From NCBI GenBank assembly GCA_023238725.1, contig CM041541.1:10688044-10752043 (forward strand): a DNA stretch of 64,000 nt, in the 5' to 3' direction. Shown piece after piece: positions 51,201-62,600 of the stretch. A program made the translations under genes and the position numbers. Source of the stretch: Scortum barcoo. Lineage: Eukaryota > Chordata > Actinopteri > Centrarchiformes > Terapontidae. The notes beneath the pieces are model-generated. The model made no database searches. It was not told the DNA's origin and saw only the letters and a list, made by a program, of their open reading frames with translations. The first letter of the stretch is position 1. The number at the start of each line of letters is the position of its first letter.

Positions 51201-54200
51201 GAGATGCTGCATTGTGCACTGGCGCACAAAGCCTTCCTTTCATGCCTTGGCGCGTCACGGGCCAGGCCGTGTCAAATAGATTCCACTTGGCATCCATCTT
51301 CAAGATCTTCTGACTGCTATCGGGTTAGAGGCGAGCAAAAACAACGCGGCGAGAAATCAATTTCATATTCGACATATGAGCGTCATGAGGTAGCACGGGC
51401 TCGTCGGGATACTCTTGAGGACGTCTGGAAATTAACTGCAGCCATAAAAGACTGCTGGTGTGTTAGATGAGTAAAACAGACTATCAGGAATGACTCTGCT
51501 GACCCGTCTGGGGTGATGCTGCAACGTTACTTTTCCACCTCCCTTCACATTTCGAGAGGCATCACACAAACTGGACCGGGCGTCAATTAGACTAAAAGGG
51601 AATTAACTAAATTTTCCTTTGGAGATCGTCCAAACATGATTTCGGGAATTGCACGTCTCATGCTTACAGATGATGTGACATTTTAATAAAGCCACAGGCA
51701 CGGAACGAAGACACTACCAGGAGCTCTTTCCAGACAAATAAGATTAAGTCCCAGTTTGTCCTTCCTCCTCCTGCTCGCAGGATACTGAACTGTGCCCGTT
51801 ACAGGATTGATTTAATTTTAATTTGCATAAAATTACATCAAATACCAGGGAATGAAAGGTCACAGAGAAGATGTGGAGTGTGCTTTTTAACTGGTTGGTT
51901 TATGGTGAGCTGGGGAAACACACGATTCAGACATCCTTCCTCCTGCAAAGCAAAGAAAAGTGACTTAGGGAGCATTGTTACCTGGCAGCCACCGTGTTAC
52001 AACAGAGCTGAGCAGTGTACGGCGTGGGGGAAAACGCACAAGTCCTGAGCTTACACAACAGCCCTGCAGAGATGAAAAATCCATACTGTGCTAATTCTAT
52101 AAGAGGAAAGCAGGGAAAGACGAGGGGGAGAAAGCGAGAATGGAGGAACAAGGGATGGAGGAAGACGGAGGCAGGAAGGAGGGGGCCAGTTGGCTGCACT
52201 CCCCAGCATGCCTGCTGTGTGTGAGAAAGCAGCTGTGGCCTACTGAGGATTACATAACATAGCGAGACACATACGCAGTGGCGTGCACGTACGCAGACAC
52301 GCGCACGGCGGCATATGGATGCATATGGATGTTCGCTGCAGATGCTCCACTCTAGCTCTTGTCGCTTCGTCTTTCTCTCTACCCTCATCTTGGTCTCTCC
52401 AGAGGCTGACAGAGGGGTCACCACGCCGATGTCTCTCTCTGGCCCTGACCGCAGCTTTAACAGCCCAGCAAGGAGCGACCTTTCACCTTGGAGGCCTCAG
52501 CCAAAATACAAAATCACTCCATCTATCTGCCTCCCTGCTTCCTCCACTCGTTCCTCAGGACACCGTGCCTCTATACCTTCTTCCTCACTGACTGTCTTTC
52601 TGAACATGCACATCACTCCTGGGGGGGTTTCGAGCCCACCGGACTGTGAAATGCGAAACCCTGCAGCGGGGAGAATGTGCGTGCTCGGCAACTTCCTGCA
52701 CCTCGACACTCGCCCGCCCCCCCCTCCTCCCCTCCCAGACGGAGCCGCCACCGCCGCCACTTCTGCCGAGGAAATGTGCGTGTTATCGAGTCACGAGCAA
52801 GAAGTGGATGTAAGTGGATGCATCTGAGCATGCAAGCTTGCATATGGAGGTCGCGCCGGAGCGCCCTCCTGCTCCTTCCACATTTAGAAACACAGAAGCC
52901 ACGTGCAATCTGTCCACATCCACATATAGCAGCCCATAATGCACCGCTGCGGCAACATACAGACATTTTGTTTGGGTAGGCATCAGGCACTCAGTCTACA
53001 TCTGTGTATGTGTGTGTGTTGAACCCCTGAGGGATAATATATGTGTTGGAGGGTATGGAGTGTGTGCTGAGGTCAATGACAGACAGCCATTTGTGGTGTC
53101 CTGTTACGTTCTACGTATCAGGGTCAAGTGCTGCGGATGAGGGCACGTCATCAGCGGAGCCTGACGGAGGCTGAAAAATCTATCATAACAGCCTGAAATT
53201 CAATCCAGATGCTTTGTCTTTTATATTTTAGAATCCGAAAGGCTTCAGAGGTGCTGATAAATATTTGATAGTAAAGCCAAACAAGGCCTCATCAGAGCCG
53301 GTTTACAAAAGAGCACAACAAGCGCTGGAAATTGCAGCAATTTCCGTTGGTATTAAGATGCAAAATAACATTTTGCTTTGAGGGAAAAGCTTGGCGTATA
53401 AGTTATGACCAGCTCTGCTTGTTACAAATCCAGCTCAGCCCCCGTTTGTTCCAACTCTGACCAACCAAACTGCACTGGGATTTGGAAGCGAGACAGCCCA
53501 GTTCAGTTTGGCACCATTTGGTTCAATAATGGAACAAATAGCAGCCTCAAACACAGACCTCCGAAACACTTTCCTCCTTTTTCTGCTCCCCATCCCCCTA
53601 TAACTGCCTGAATCATGCCTCACAGACACCAACAGGGGACACAGTCATCATTCTTGCCATCGCATCTCAGGGAGCCATTTAGGGGCCGACTACAACGGCC
53701 TCCTATCTCACCATCGGACCCCATAAAAGCATCAAATTCTAAATTGTGCCTGGAATACAGAGGGGGATTGCTCAAACCGCGGGTCTCGGTGGGAGGCGAC
53801 GCTTTTAAGGGGAGCCACAAGTCATAATTCATGTATTCAGGAGGGCTCGGTGGCATCTTCATGTCGCTACAATGAACACAAGGACCGCTTTGCCAAGAGC
53901 ATGTCTGTGCAGCGCGGGGAGGAGGAGGGGGGGTGTTTCAAAGTGTGGGGCAAGTCATAATCCTCGTGCTCACAAGGACACAATGCAATCTTCTTATCCC
54001 AAATAAGGGCTGTTTTCAAAAGCAAGTTATGACGATATTTACTCACAAGTAATGGGACACAAGGCTGCAAATGTTCTGAGTAAGAGACAACAATTTGGCA
54101 GATCCTATTCTGAATCAGAGCTGTAGTAAAATATACATCTTTTTGCTATGAAATTAAATAAATCTACACTTTTTTAAACAGTAAAGGTGCTGAAGAGGCA

Positions 54201-56086
54201 CCTCAGCTTACATTTGCAGGGACCCGTGGATGCCATCAGGGAGGGAACCTCCGACATTTTAATTTTTGAAAAGTCGAGCCATTTCCCTGAAGCGTGGTTC
54301 AAAAGAAGAGTTTATCTCAAAAATCACATATCCTGCATGTAAAAATGGCATAAAAAATGCATTCTCATAAAAAAATGCAAAAAAACAATGCAGCTGCTGA
54401 ATGAGAGTAAACACCTGCAAAATGAAACTCTACATTTAAGATGCACTGGCTGTTTAACTTCATCTTGATTGTATCTAATTGCAAAATGGACGTTGTCTGA
54501 GGAAAAAGCTGCATCCAGTCAGAGAAAACTGACATTTCCAGTCTCAGACAAGATGCTTTCCCAGCCTTTTGCCTACACGCGCAGCTCTCCCTCTTCCATT
54601 TGCATCAGGTATTGATTTTGATATGCAGGCTGTGGGTGAGAAAGAGGGAAAGAGACTCGCGCTGCATATGGCCCACGTAGGCCCCATGCAATTTAAAAAT
54701 CCACTGACAGGGAAGGCAGGGAGTTGGAGACTTGTTATGAAAAGATGCGTCGGTGGCGAACAGTAGGATGCCAATTAGGCTGTTTGGCCACAACGAATGG
54801 ATCCGCGGTCACGCACCGGTTTCTCGCTCTCCCTCTCTCCCCCTGTCACACTCCCCCTCCCCTCTTATACCCGTGGAGCAGAGAAGTGGGGAAAAGCTGA
54901 AGCTCCTATTGCATGAACAATACCGGCATCAAATTTCCATGCAATGATTTTTTTTTTCCTTTGGGCTGGTCAGTCAAGTGCAGCATGGAAAGCATCATCA
55001 CCACCAGCAGCAGCAGCTATGCAGGTGGGCTGAAAGGGCTGCATGGCCCTTATTTGGGGCTTGGATGCATAAAATGAAGGGTTTTTTTTAGGAAAAGATG
55101 CTTCTTATATGCATGAAATGTGCAACTAAACTGAGATTTTGGAAGGATAATTCAGGATTATGCTGCAAAACCCCAGACTGATTATCTAAAAAGTGCAGAT
55201 TTTAAGTAATTTGACAGCATCTCTGTAAGTGTCAGAGACATTTTAACAGTTCAAATGTCATGAAAATCCACAGATCCACAGCCAGCCCAGCTACATGTAT
55301 TACACAGATATAATAATGCACTTTCCAATATGGATTTTCTGATATAAACAGCAAAGACATGTGTGCTGTGAGCAGGATAAGAGCAGTAATGGCCGTGTGG
55401 AGTGCCGGTGCGTCTCCCCCACGCATCCATCACCATGTGGCCGCGTGGATCCCCCGTCCTTATCTGTCCATATTTATCAAAATGAACTTGGATGGAGGAA
55501 GTATGCGAAGGGGGGTTAGTGGGAGAAAAGGTGCAAGGTTTTTTCCTTCGCACATTTTTTTTCTTACTGCATTTTAAGATGGTACAAAGGCAGACACGTT
55601 ATGAATAAGAGAGGGGACATCTATCCATGCAGAGGGGTGGGGGGGTTCACAACTCAGTAATCTGAAGGATGCAGATGTATTATTCACGACCAATTCGGTC
55701 CCCATTACGGGATCCGGATCTTCATCTTGCTCAAATCGCGTTTGACAGCTTTATTACGCGCCGGCGTGCGCTCGCATCTTATCCACTTTGCCATCTCTGG
55801 AAAATTTTGTCAGATATATGAGTGATATAAAGCATCTCATCTGCTCATTTCTCCACCGAACTACCACGCGTTTTGGGGAGGATGGGAGGGGGGGGGGGTG
55901 AAAAGTTGACGCCTGCATCCCGAGCGCATGTGGACCGCGCGGTGATGGAGTGATGCGCGCCGGCGACCGAAAGTTGCCACGTACCTGCTGCCAGTTCTCC
56001 TCCAGGGACGGCATGGCGGAGAAGTAGCCGGTGTCGTGCACGATCTGAAGTTCCTGAAAGATGCTGTGGTTCGCCAAGACATCCAT
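23544..56086 (-). CDS. klf7: Krueppel-like factor 7, four exons, frameshifted in exon 3 as written
   Basis: CDS = complement of 23544-23595, 27403-27528, 34618-35245 and 55985-56086 (908 nt, two more than a multiple of three). Apart from the 2-bp insertion at 27465-27469 it would give 301 aa, against 302 in mammals. KLF7 is a nuclear C2H2 transcription factor binding GC/CACCC boxes, important in neurons. Exon 1 gives MDVLANHSIFQELQIVHDTG and WQQ. Exon 2 opens TCLELERYLQTEP and holds SAVTSLTPPSSPEL, TLTLKLVARK and the basic ENKKRIHR. Three fingers follow: C220/C225/H238/H242, C250/C255/H268/H272 and C280/C283/H296/H300. CSWEGCEWRF, HYRKHTGAKPFKCNHCDR and the end HMKRHI separate it from KLF6. 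Which teleost paralog (a or b) it is cannot be settled here. Confidence 0.93.
23596..27402 (-). other. klf7: klf7 intron 3
   Basis: No additional exon. The stretch at 25086-25390 is TG- and G-rich on the plus strand, with several runs of three or more G at 25310-25380. A possible TAAT-containing conserved block lies near 26160-26280. Otherwise AT-rich. Confidence 0.7.
27403..27528 (-). CDS. klf7: klf7 exon 3 (zinc finger 2 and start of finger 3), with +2 frameshift
   Basis: 126 nt between a TCCCCCAG acceptor and a GACAG|GTCTGT donor; the family needs 124. Reading is normal through EKPYKCSWEGCEWRFARSDE, then an extra AG (minus strand, GACGAGAGCTGACG) gives Ser-stop. The other frame resumes exactly at LTRHYRKHTGAKPFKC. 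Fingers 2 and 3 would be lost if the insertion is real. Confidence 0.92.
27921..28170 (+). repeat. klf7: Polypurine tract
   Basis: About 250 bp almost entirely A and G on the plus strand, with mixed GAGA, GGAG and G-runs rather than a perfect repeat. It therefore reads as polypyrimidine in the klf7 pre-mRNA. Confidence 0.7.
29255..29267. promoter_or_regulatory. klf7: RFX X-box palindrome 1
   Basis: GTTGCCTAGCAAC, a full match to the RFX dimer consensus GTNRCC-N(0-3)-RGYAAC with one-base spacing. Confidence 0.65.
29446..29458. promoter_or_regulatory. klf7: RFX X-box palindrome 2
   Basis: GTTGCCTAGCGAC, one mismatch in the right half-site, 191 bp after the first. Confidence 0.6.
29510..29572 (+). 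other. klf7: G-rich tract with quadruplex potential
   Basis: Many G-runs (GGGGGG, GGG, GGGG, then GGT repeats, then a run of ten G) lie between X-boxes 2 and 3. Confidence 0.5.
29645..29657. promoter_or_regulatory. klf7: RFX X-box palindrome 3
   Basis: GTTGCCTAGCAAC, identical to the first site and 199 bp after the second. Confidence 0.65.
30512..30553 (+). repeat. (AG)21 microsatellite
   Basis: 42 bp of uninterrupted AG/GA within a longer purine-rich segment. Confidence 0.95.
31800..31860 (-). mobile_element. SINE-like tail fragment
   Basis: GGATGCTTTTATCTAAATCA followed by CCTTATAAGTGA is a diverged copy of the fish SINE tail also seen at 555-640. Confidence 0.4.
32060..32300. repeat. 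Teleost dispersed DNA repeat
   Basis: The order CAATTAGTTGATCAGTTGAT, AACATTTGCTGATTCCAGCT, TCTGGGAAATTGTGATTTTC matches a high-copy fish repeat I recognise. It has no coding capacity. Boundaries are approximate. Confidence 0.6.
34618..35245 (-). CDS. klf7: klf7 exon 2 (transactivation region and zinc finger 1)
   Basis: 628 nt from a CTCTCTTGCAG acceptor to ACACACAG|GTGAGA, residues 35-244. The GC- and CpG-rich middle is Pro/Glu-rich (LPEPPSPPP). It lacks the hydrophobic block around VDILLSRDKLLSE found in canonical KLF7. Conserved parts are LERYLQTEP, HQAQLSAVTSLTPPSSPEL, HLVK..QTL, DGTLTLKLVA and finger 1 (HRCQFNGCRKVYTKSSHL). Confidence 0.94.
39319..39347. repeat. (TC)n microsatellite
   Basis: Alternating TC with one TTT interruption. 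Confidence 0.85.
40042..40472. mobile_element. MITE-like non-autonomous DNA transposon
   Basis: The 28-bp ends are inverted repeats matching at about 23 positions; the left end finishes TTTGGGAAAT and the right is its near complement. The interior contains GCTAGCTGTTTCCACCTGTT and CTTTATGCTAAGCTAAGC, hallmarks of a very common percomorph repeat. No coding capacity; no clear target duplication found. Confidence 0.7.
43615..43705. mobile_element. Fragment of the 40042-40472 MITE family
   Basis: GCCAGCTGTTTCCCCCTTGT and TTTCCAGTATATATGTTATC resemble the interior of the complete copy. Confidence 0.45.
44150..44340 (+). repeat. Polypurine tract
   Basis: Purine-rich on the plus strand, with a GA run at about 44309-44328; a similar tract lies at 44740-44885. 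Both are polypyrimidine in the klf7 transcript. Confidence 0.6.
46214..46235. repeat. (CA)11 microsatellite
   Basis: Uninterrupted CA run. Confidence 0.9.
48188..48247. repeat. (TA)30 microsatellite
   Basis: About 60 bp of perfect alternating TA, likely highly polymorphic and cruciform-prone. Confidence 0.95.
49227..49239. promoter_or_regulatory. klf7: RFX X-box-like site, intron 1
   Basis: GCTGCCTAGCAAC, one mismatch to the dimer consensus and identical in the centre to the intron 2 sites. Confidence 0.5.
49413..49426. promoter_or_regulatory. klf7: RFX X-box, intron 1
   Basis: GTAACCAAGGCAAC is a full match to GTNRCC-NN-RGYAAC, 186 bp after the previous site. Confidence 0.6.
55985..56086 (-). 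CDS. klf7: klf7 exon 1 (start codon)
   Basis: 34 codons from the ATG at 56084-56086 to WQQ before a GTACGT donor, phase 0. The start context is good (A at -3, G at +4). It encodes the conserved SIFQELQ..HDTGYFSA activation segment shared by KLF6 and KLF7. Confidence 0.95.
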
Positions 56087-56519
56087 GCTGACGCTCGGTG
56101 GAAAAAAAAAAAAAAAAGGGAAAAAAAAAAAAAACCAAGAGAGAGATCCACGCGAAATGTGCCTCCTTTCCCGGCGGTGTCAGACCTCTACATCCACTTG
56201 TTTCACATTAGTCCGTGCGGAAGGGAGGAAGGGAGGGAGGGAGGAGGCTGGTTTGCTATGTGCTGGGGCTGGAGACGTGGCGAGGAGCGTCCCGGTGCCT
56301 GCGCGCATTACCGGGCTCGGTGCGTAAAAGAGACTGGAGGTGATGGAGGCTCCATGCGTATCCGTGTTGCCAAACTAGACACTGATAGGGAGCCAAAGGA
56401 GGGGAGTGGCTTGGTAAACGGGGGGGGGGGCGTTGTTTGCTTTGTCAATCAACTCCCCCAGCTTGTCCATTTTAGGCGAATGGGCGGTGGAGGTTTGATT
56501 TGAGCGGCGGCGGAGCGTA
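56087..56519 (-). other. klf7: klf7 5' UTR/upstream, GC-rich
   Basis: Above the ATG (minus sense) lie two A-runs on the plus strand (56102-56118, 56122-56134), then CpG-rich sequence with GGGA repeats (56225-56245) and a ten-G run near 56421. No splice-consistent non-coding exon could be chosen. Transcription start unknown. Confidence 0.5.
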
Positions 56520-56620
56520 GAGGGGCGGGGCTTGGAGGGCGCAGGGAGGGGCGGGATTGGCTCCGGCGCCGCGTCACTCACCCCAAATATGGGCTCGATA
56601 GGTGAGCTATTTATGGATGG
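56520..56620 (-). promoter_or_regulatory. klf7: Candidate klf7 promoter: GC boxes, CCAAT box, CArG box
   Basis: Two GC boxes (56522-56530 and 56548-56555), an abutting CCAAT box in the gene's orientation (ATTGG on plus at 56556-56560), a perfect CArG box CCAAATATGG (56583-56592) and an AT-rich CTATTTATGG (56607-56616) lie within 100 bp, about 430-530 bp upstream of the start codon. GC and CCAAT boxes together are typical of CpG-type promoters; the CArG box suggests SRF input. Confidence 0.5.
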
Positions 56621-59600
56621 GTATATTAGATTTGGAAGAAGGTCTAAAAGGCTAGTCTGAGAGGAGAAGCCGTGGTGTAAACATCATGTCCTCACAAACA
56701 GGAGCTTGGAACAGTATTAATAGGCTGCTGTGGTGTAAATATTTAATTATAAGGCCATGCAGAATGAAGCATTAGACAACAGGAAAAACATATGCTAGCA
56801 TAGGGGGCTCGCATTATGCTTTAATAATGAGTTTGTAATCAACTTATCACACTTAATGATATTTTAATCTCCTATAATACCACCATAATGCCGCTGCAGT
56901 GCTCCTGCAGAGGACGGACCATTAAATATTGTGTGCATACTGTCCATAATAAAGATTTAGTGTGTTTATTGTATATTTTTAATGTCACACTAGCACTATA
57001 ATCCAATAGGGACTTCCTCACAAGTTGTTAAAACTGAGGTTAAAAGTTATATAAAATATTCATCTTCAAGAGGCAACAAGAGGCTTATTATACTGACCCA
57101 TATTGATAAAAATCTGCCTCTGCACTTCTTCTCTGCGACTCGTGTGCTGTGAGTAAAGAGGGGTGAAAAAAAGTCCACCGTGTGTGTATGTATGTGTGTG
57201 TGTGTGTGTGTGTGGAATGATAAATAAGTAGCCAAATCTTCCTCAATATGTCTTGTTTGGTGGCGTGAGTAATGCCGCTTACTCGCCCCGGCCCCGTGTA
57301 AGCCATCGAAATTGTACACTTCCACGCAGGCTCAGTGCGATTCTCTCCCTCTGTCTCGCACACACACTCACACACACATACACAGATAGAGAAAGTGTTG
57401 TAGAGGTCTGTAATCTCATTACAGTGCTAGGGGAAGGCTGGCCGAGGGCCCTGGCTACGCGATTTACACATGGCATTTTGGGAGGGAGAGCTCAGCTCAG
57501 ACGGACGATGTAGCTCCTGCTGACATTTATCCATTTGACACTACTCACTCTGTCTCTCCCTGCTTCTCTCTCCATCTCTGCTTTTCTTTTTTTTTCCTCC
57601 CTACCCCCTTTGCTCTACACATCTGCCCCTTTTATTACTCATTTTTCTTTCTTGCCTGCCACTCTCTCTTTCACTATCAGCGTTTTCAGCGGGAGACGGA
57701 GGGAAAACACATGACAGAGACATAAACGCAAACATCGACGGCTGCCATGTGCGTGAGGCAGAGGTCGGTCAAGTGACAAAGACACAGGCAGAAAATAGAA
57801 AACAGTCGAGCACAGTCTCCACACGGCTGACTGAAGTGTAAAATATTTATCAGATAAATCCTGTTATTTTTATGCATGCTTTATGTGGCTTTCTGGAATA
57901 GTCTAAATGAGAAAAAGGTTAAACTCTGAACATGTTGTTTAACAAAAGAAAAAAAATGCATCCAAAATTGTTCCACGTGATGAAATCGGTTGACGTAAGC
58001 AGCGGCCGAGCTTTCAGAGAACCAACAAAATACCAGGAATTATTGCACTGAAGTCAGAGTTGGCTGTGTCTACAAGGACATCCTGTAGCTGCAAGGTTGG
58101 ACCGATGCAAAGCAAAGAGCTGAAGAGCAAAAGCTTAATGTTACCTACCCACGCTGCTGTTGAAATGCTCTATTGAAGCCCTCCCAACAATGGCAGGAAT
58201 ATGATTCAGGCAAAGAAATATGAAATTGCTTTGATTAAACAACATTTTAAAAAGGTCTTTAAAAACTCACCATGTCTAATTTTGAAGGTTGTAAGCACCT
58301 CCTCATGTCCCGTACATTTTCCGAAACAACACTGAGGGCATGACCTCTGTGATAGCGTCGACCTTTTCCATTAGATTGTCTCTTATTGCTGTTGCAGATT
58401 ACATGCATGAAAACACTTTATGCACACAAGTGATGAAGTTATGCATCAAACAACAACTCTTGGCATTAGATTAAAAAATAAAATGCTGCCCGATAATACG
58501 TTCTGGATCCTAAATTTCTCAAAAAAACAAATATAACCTAGAAATATAACTTTTGATTTTATATAACATACAGTGTATGTGTTTGTAGCAGCTTACAAAT
58601 GTCACAAAACTATAAATTACACGCCGTCTAATGTCCAAGAGATAAAATATCAACTATAAAGTGTGACTACACAACACTAAACTTTTATTGTGGTCACTGT
58701 GAACTTTATTTCTCAGTTTATGACACTTTATATGATCCCGTGTTGGAATATTACGGGTCCGTTTCCCGATTTAAATTAATCTTCCTTTTTATTTTATCGG
58801 CCTCTCTTACAGATCGCACCTTTTTTTCAAGCTCCAAAATCGGTGAAAGCTTCTCATTATTTCACACTTATTTCCCTCCTCAGGTCGCTCAAATGGTTTG
58901 TTCTGCAGCCGACGACCTCCACCTCCCCGCCGCCGCCACCGCCATCACCGGGAATTAGCTAAACTGAAAGCTTCGTCTTAGTTCCCGATCTCAGCCGTGT
59001 ACCCAACCTCCTCTTCCTCTTCCTCGGCCCGAAGCCCATGCATATCATAGATAAAAATAAGTGCTCACCATTATCCGTGGGCACACAGCGTTATATTGTG
59101 GATGCTGACATTGCTCTTACCTGGCAGTTGGTGCTTTTACTATATTAATAATGGAGCAGGCACCATCCATCATGGGGATATGAGGCTGCTAATCATGTCA
59201 GTTCCCTGCATATTCACTGCTTTCATCAAAAGAGGAGGAGAGGTAGCGGGAGAGAGGCAGAGAGGGGAGAAGGAGGGAGAGTGACGGTGAGAAGCAGAGA
59301 TAAACAAAGAGAAGAGGAAATGATAGAGGAAAAAAAGAGAGGTGGCGGGGGAGATATAGGGAGATGGAAGGGGACAATATCAATGTGCTGAACACATGAC
59401 AGATGCCCTTGGCCTTTTGCTGAATGGCTTCCCTGTTGGCAGGAGTTAACCAGTGTATTTAAACAGGACAAGACGAATGGGACCTCGACTCCCCCTGCTC
59501 ACTGAACCAGCCCATTTCTATTCCAACTCACAGCCTTTCCCCCATGTGGGACTGCTAATATGGTTAGCTGACATTGGCAGGGTTAAAACTTCATAACGGC

Positions 59601-62600
59601 ATTTTATTGTAATATTCACTTAACTGAAAACTTTCCTATTTTTCACATCACCCCGTCCTGGGAACTTCTGCCTAGGAAGGTTTTCGGCACTTGCGCTGCA
59701 AAATTGGTTTGATGCTGAGTTTTATAAGCTTTCATTCTCAGTGTAAATGGAATATTCTGAGATTATTTTTTACAGCAGTTTCACCTGTTTTGACAAGGAG
59801 AGATCCACTCCAACAGCGCGACTGAGACGCTGAAAAACAGGTCGATTTGCATTGAAAATAGCGCCCGATGTTTGCAGCAACGCACCCTCCAGATTGCCTC
59901 TCTATCCATTAGTCTCCGGCAACCTGGGGGACCTTGAGCATCGGCGCTTTGGTTTGCTTCATTTTGCCTCATTTGGTGTAATGTGACATCCACATGCTCT
60001 GATGTGTTTGAAAATAACGTTTACACAAATACGGCGCATTTTTCCTCCCCGCTCCAGTTGCCTCGCTGGAGTATTATGATAACATTTATGTTTATGGAAA
60101 ATAAAAATATTCACACACCCCCACCCCAACATCTGTCCCCGAACATGGCTTTTGCCCGGCTATCGCCACAGAAAAGGAAATTAACTGGTGATTGATGGGC
60201 CTGGTTAAATAAAGATAAGATTTTGAAAATGTGGCCATATGTCTGCCGTATGCACCGTCTCTTTTGGCTTGGCGCCTGGATGCAGAACATCTTCAATATC
60301 CTGACGTCTTCTTCTTCACGCCGCTACTCTGTAGGGGAAGAGCTGGGGGAGAAGATGGAGGTGGAGGTGGGCAATGAGTAAGTGGGGGGGGGAGGATGGA
60401 TTTCAGAGCGACAGGCCGACTGAGAAAAGCGATAATGAGCGCTCAGGGGCTGTCTGGGGTGCAAACTGCCTCCCAGCGTGAGATAGCTGCAAGGGAAGGG
60501 AACGGAGAAAAGTGAAGGGGAAGGGGGGGGGGGGGTAAAGGGTGCAGGAGAAAGTGCCCTCTCAGCTGGGTGATGTTTGATGCGGTGCTGCTGCTTCCTA
60601 CACTGGGAAAAGCGAGCGGAAACGCAGCCAGCGAGGAGGCCATGAGGGGCAGCTGTTAAGTGCCAATTAGGCGATGATGAGTGGGAGACGGAAATACCCA
60701 TTTGCACACACACACACTCCTGCGAGCGGGCAGGGAGGAGTAGTCAAAAAGTGAAACAAATAGGGCCTAATCCCTGTCACTTCTCACAGAGTCGCTCCCC
60801 CTCCCAACCTCTATCTCCCCTCCCGCCTGTTAGGTAACGTCACGTCAGTGTCGGCTGAAAATGTGGGTTATGATTTGCCGTTCCATTTAGCTCCGTCGCC
60901 GCTCCGGCCTCAGCCTCTTCTGAAGGCCACCGAAAGCAGTGTTTTGTAAGAGCTTGTCACATTACACCGAAGGACAAAGGCCCGTGTCAGGCGTCCAATT
61001 AGTGAGCGAATTCACTCACGTATTTAGTCCATGACACAGAAAATGATAAGGTAGGGTGAGCGAAATGGAGCCGCTGTGGGTTTTTTTTGAGAAATGTTTT
61101 CCGTCATAGATTAGGTTTTAAAAGGGAAGCATCAAATTGAGTTATTGTGTGTGTGTGTGTGTGGGTGTGGGTGGGTGGGAGTGCCTTTGCTTTGTTCCTG
61201 TTTGTGTGCATCTCTTGGCGTCTGCATATCTGTGCAGTCATGTGTGCAGACCTCCATCTATACCTTCCGTGTGACGTTTGTGTTATTTGCAGTATAATGA
61301 TAACTCATGTGATGCCAAAATGACAAAACAAATAAAAACTGTTGAGAAAAAGATTAAAAGAACTTATTAAACTACTGAAAATTACCCCCAATACAGCACC
61401 AAGTCTTTGCAGTCTTTACAAGCAGGGTCAAATTTTACCTCACTGGGTCACATCCACTGTTGAATGTATATAAATGCCAATATTTTTGTCAGCTGACATA
61501 AATTTATTATTTGAAGATGCATCTAATGTGTTGTTGGAGAGCCACAGTTTTCTGGCTAAGACTTGGAGAAAAGATGGGAAACTTGCAACTCTCCTGTGCA
61601 GACTCTTCTGGGGAGATCAAACAGCAAAACAGAACAAAAGAACAAATCAAGAATAGCCTAAATAACCAGCGCATTACAGAAATGTGCCTGGCAACAGCAA
61701 ACGAAAGAGCTGCACGTTAATTCTCTGCAAAACTCCTGAAAACACCGCTGCATCCACCGGTGGGAGGACATGCAGCACTTAGTGTGAGGATGTGCGGTCC
61801 AGGAGGTGACTTGGCATAAAACAGGAGCCGTGAGGTCAGGAGCAACACACTTCTTTTATAGGGGAGCTATGGCAACAGCAGCTACGGCGAAGCGGCTGAC
61901 CTTGTTCGCAGTGAAAGAAGACATTTACATTATCTGAAATCAGCACTTACAGGTGCGCTCGCAGACTCTCAGTGTCACAGAAATGCGTTAACATTATCAA
62001 GGATGCGTGATTTTCCTTTCATACTTTGTTCTCATGAAACAGTATATCAGTATAAATTGCCCTGAAGGATTCACAGGGGCGTCAAATGTAAAAGCACCGT
62101 TCGTCATCAGGGCCACTGACAATGAACGAGTCTTTTCATGTCCGAGCTCCCAGTCAATCTTGTTTTTCATGCACGCCGCACATCTGAGGCCTCAGTAATT
62201 TCCCCCGGCTGCCGCCTCAGATCCACCCGCGCCGTAGTGTTTTGTATATTCATGTGTGTACCTTCCTATCTTAATCCTAGCTATTACTCGCATGGCTGGC
62301 CATGTCAAGGGGAGATTTGCTCACTCACAGTGAATGGGCCAATATTGACAGCACGCCCACCGCATCAGCGATCAGTGTAAAGGCTTAGCGCGCACTAGAT
62401 TCACAGGTCTGAAGCCGAATTCAATGAGGAGGGTGGCGTGTCGGAAAACAATCCTCACAGGGAATCTATGCAAATGCTAAATGTTACCCTTAGCCTGTCA
62501 GGAGTGAGTGTCCCACTGCTTTCAATGGTAATGCATTGGACTGTGTTTTCCTTTATTTTCCTGGTTTTAGGCCTATTTGCATGGTAGTCAGGCCGCGTGC

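Larger units (their letters stand above)
35246..55984 (-). other. klf7: klf7 intron 1
   Basis: About 20.7 kb, no further exon. It contains purine-rich tracts, an inverted-repeat MITE-like element (40042-40472) with a fragment of the same family near 43624, a (TA)30 run, two X-boxes (49227-49239 and 49413-49426), and POU/homeodomain-like palindromes near 37647. Long open frames such as 37426-38265 run through TG repeats and have no protein-like features. Confidence 0.75.

Noticed and set aside
58740..58958. 72-codon frame with hydrophobic start and a possible splice acceptor
   Set aside because: No homology I recognise and ends in CCG-repeat-derived alanines; no supporting neighbours.
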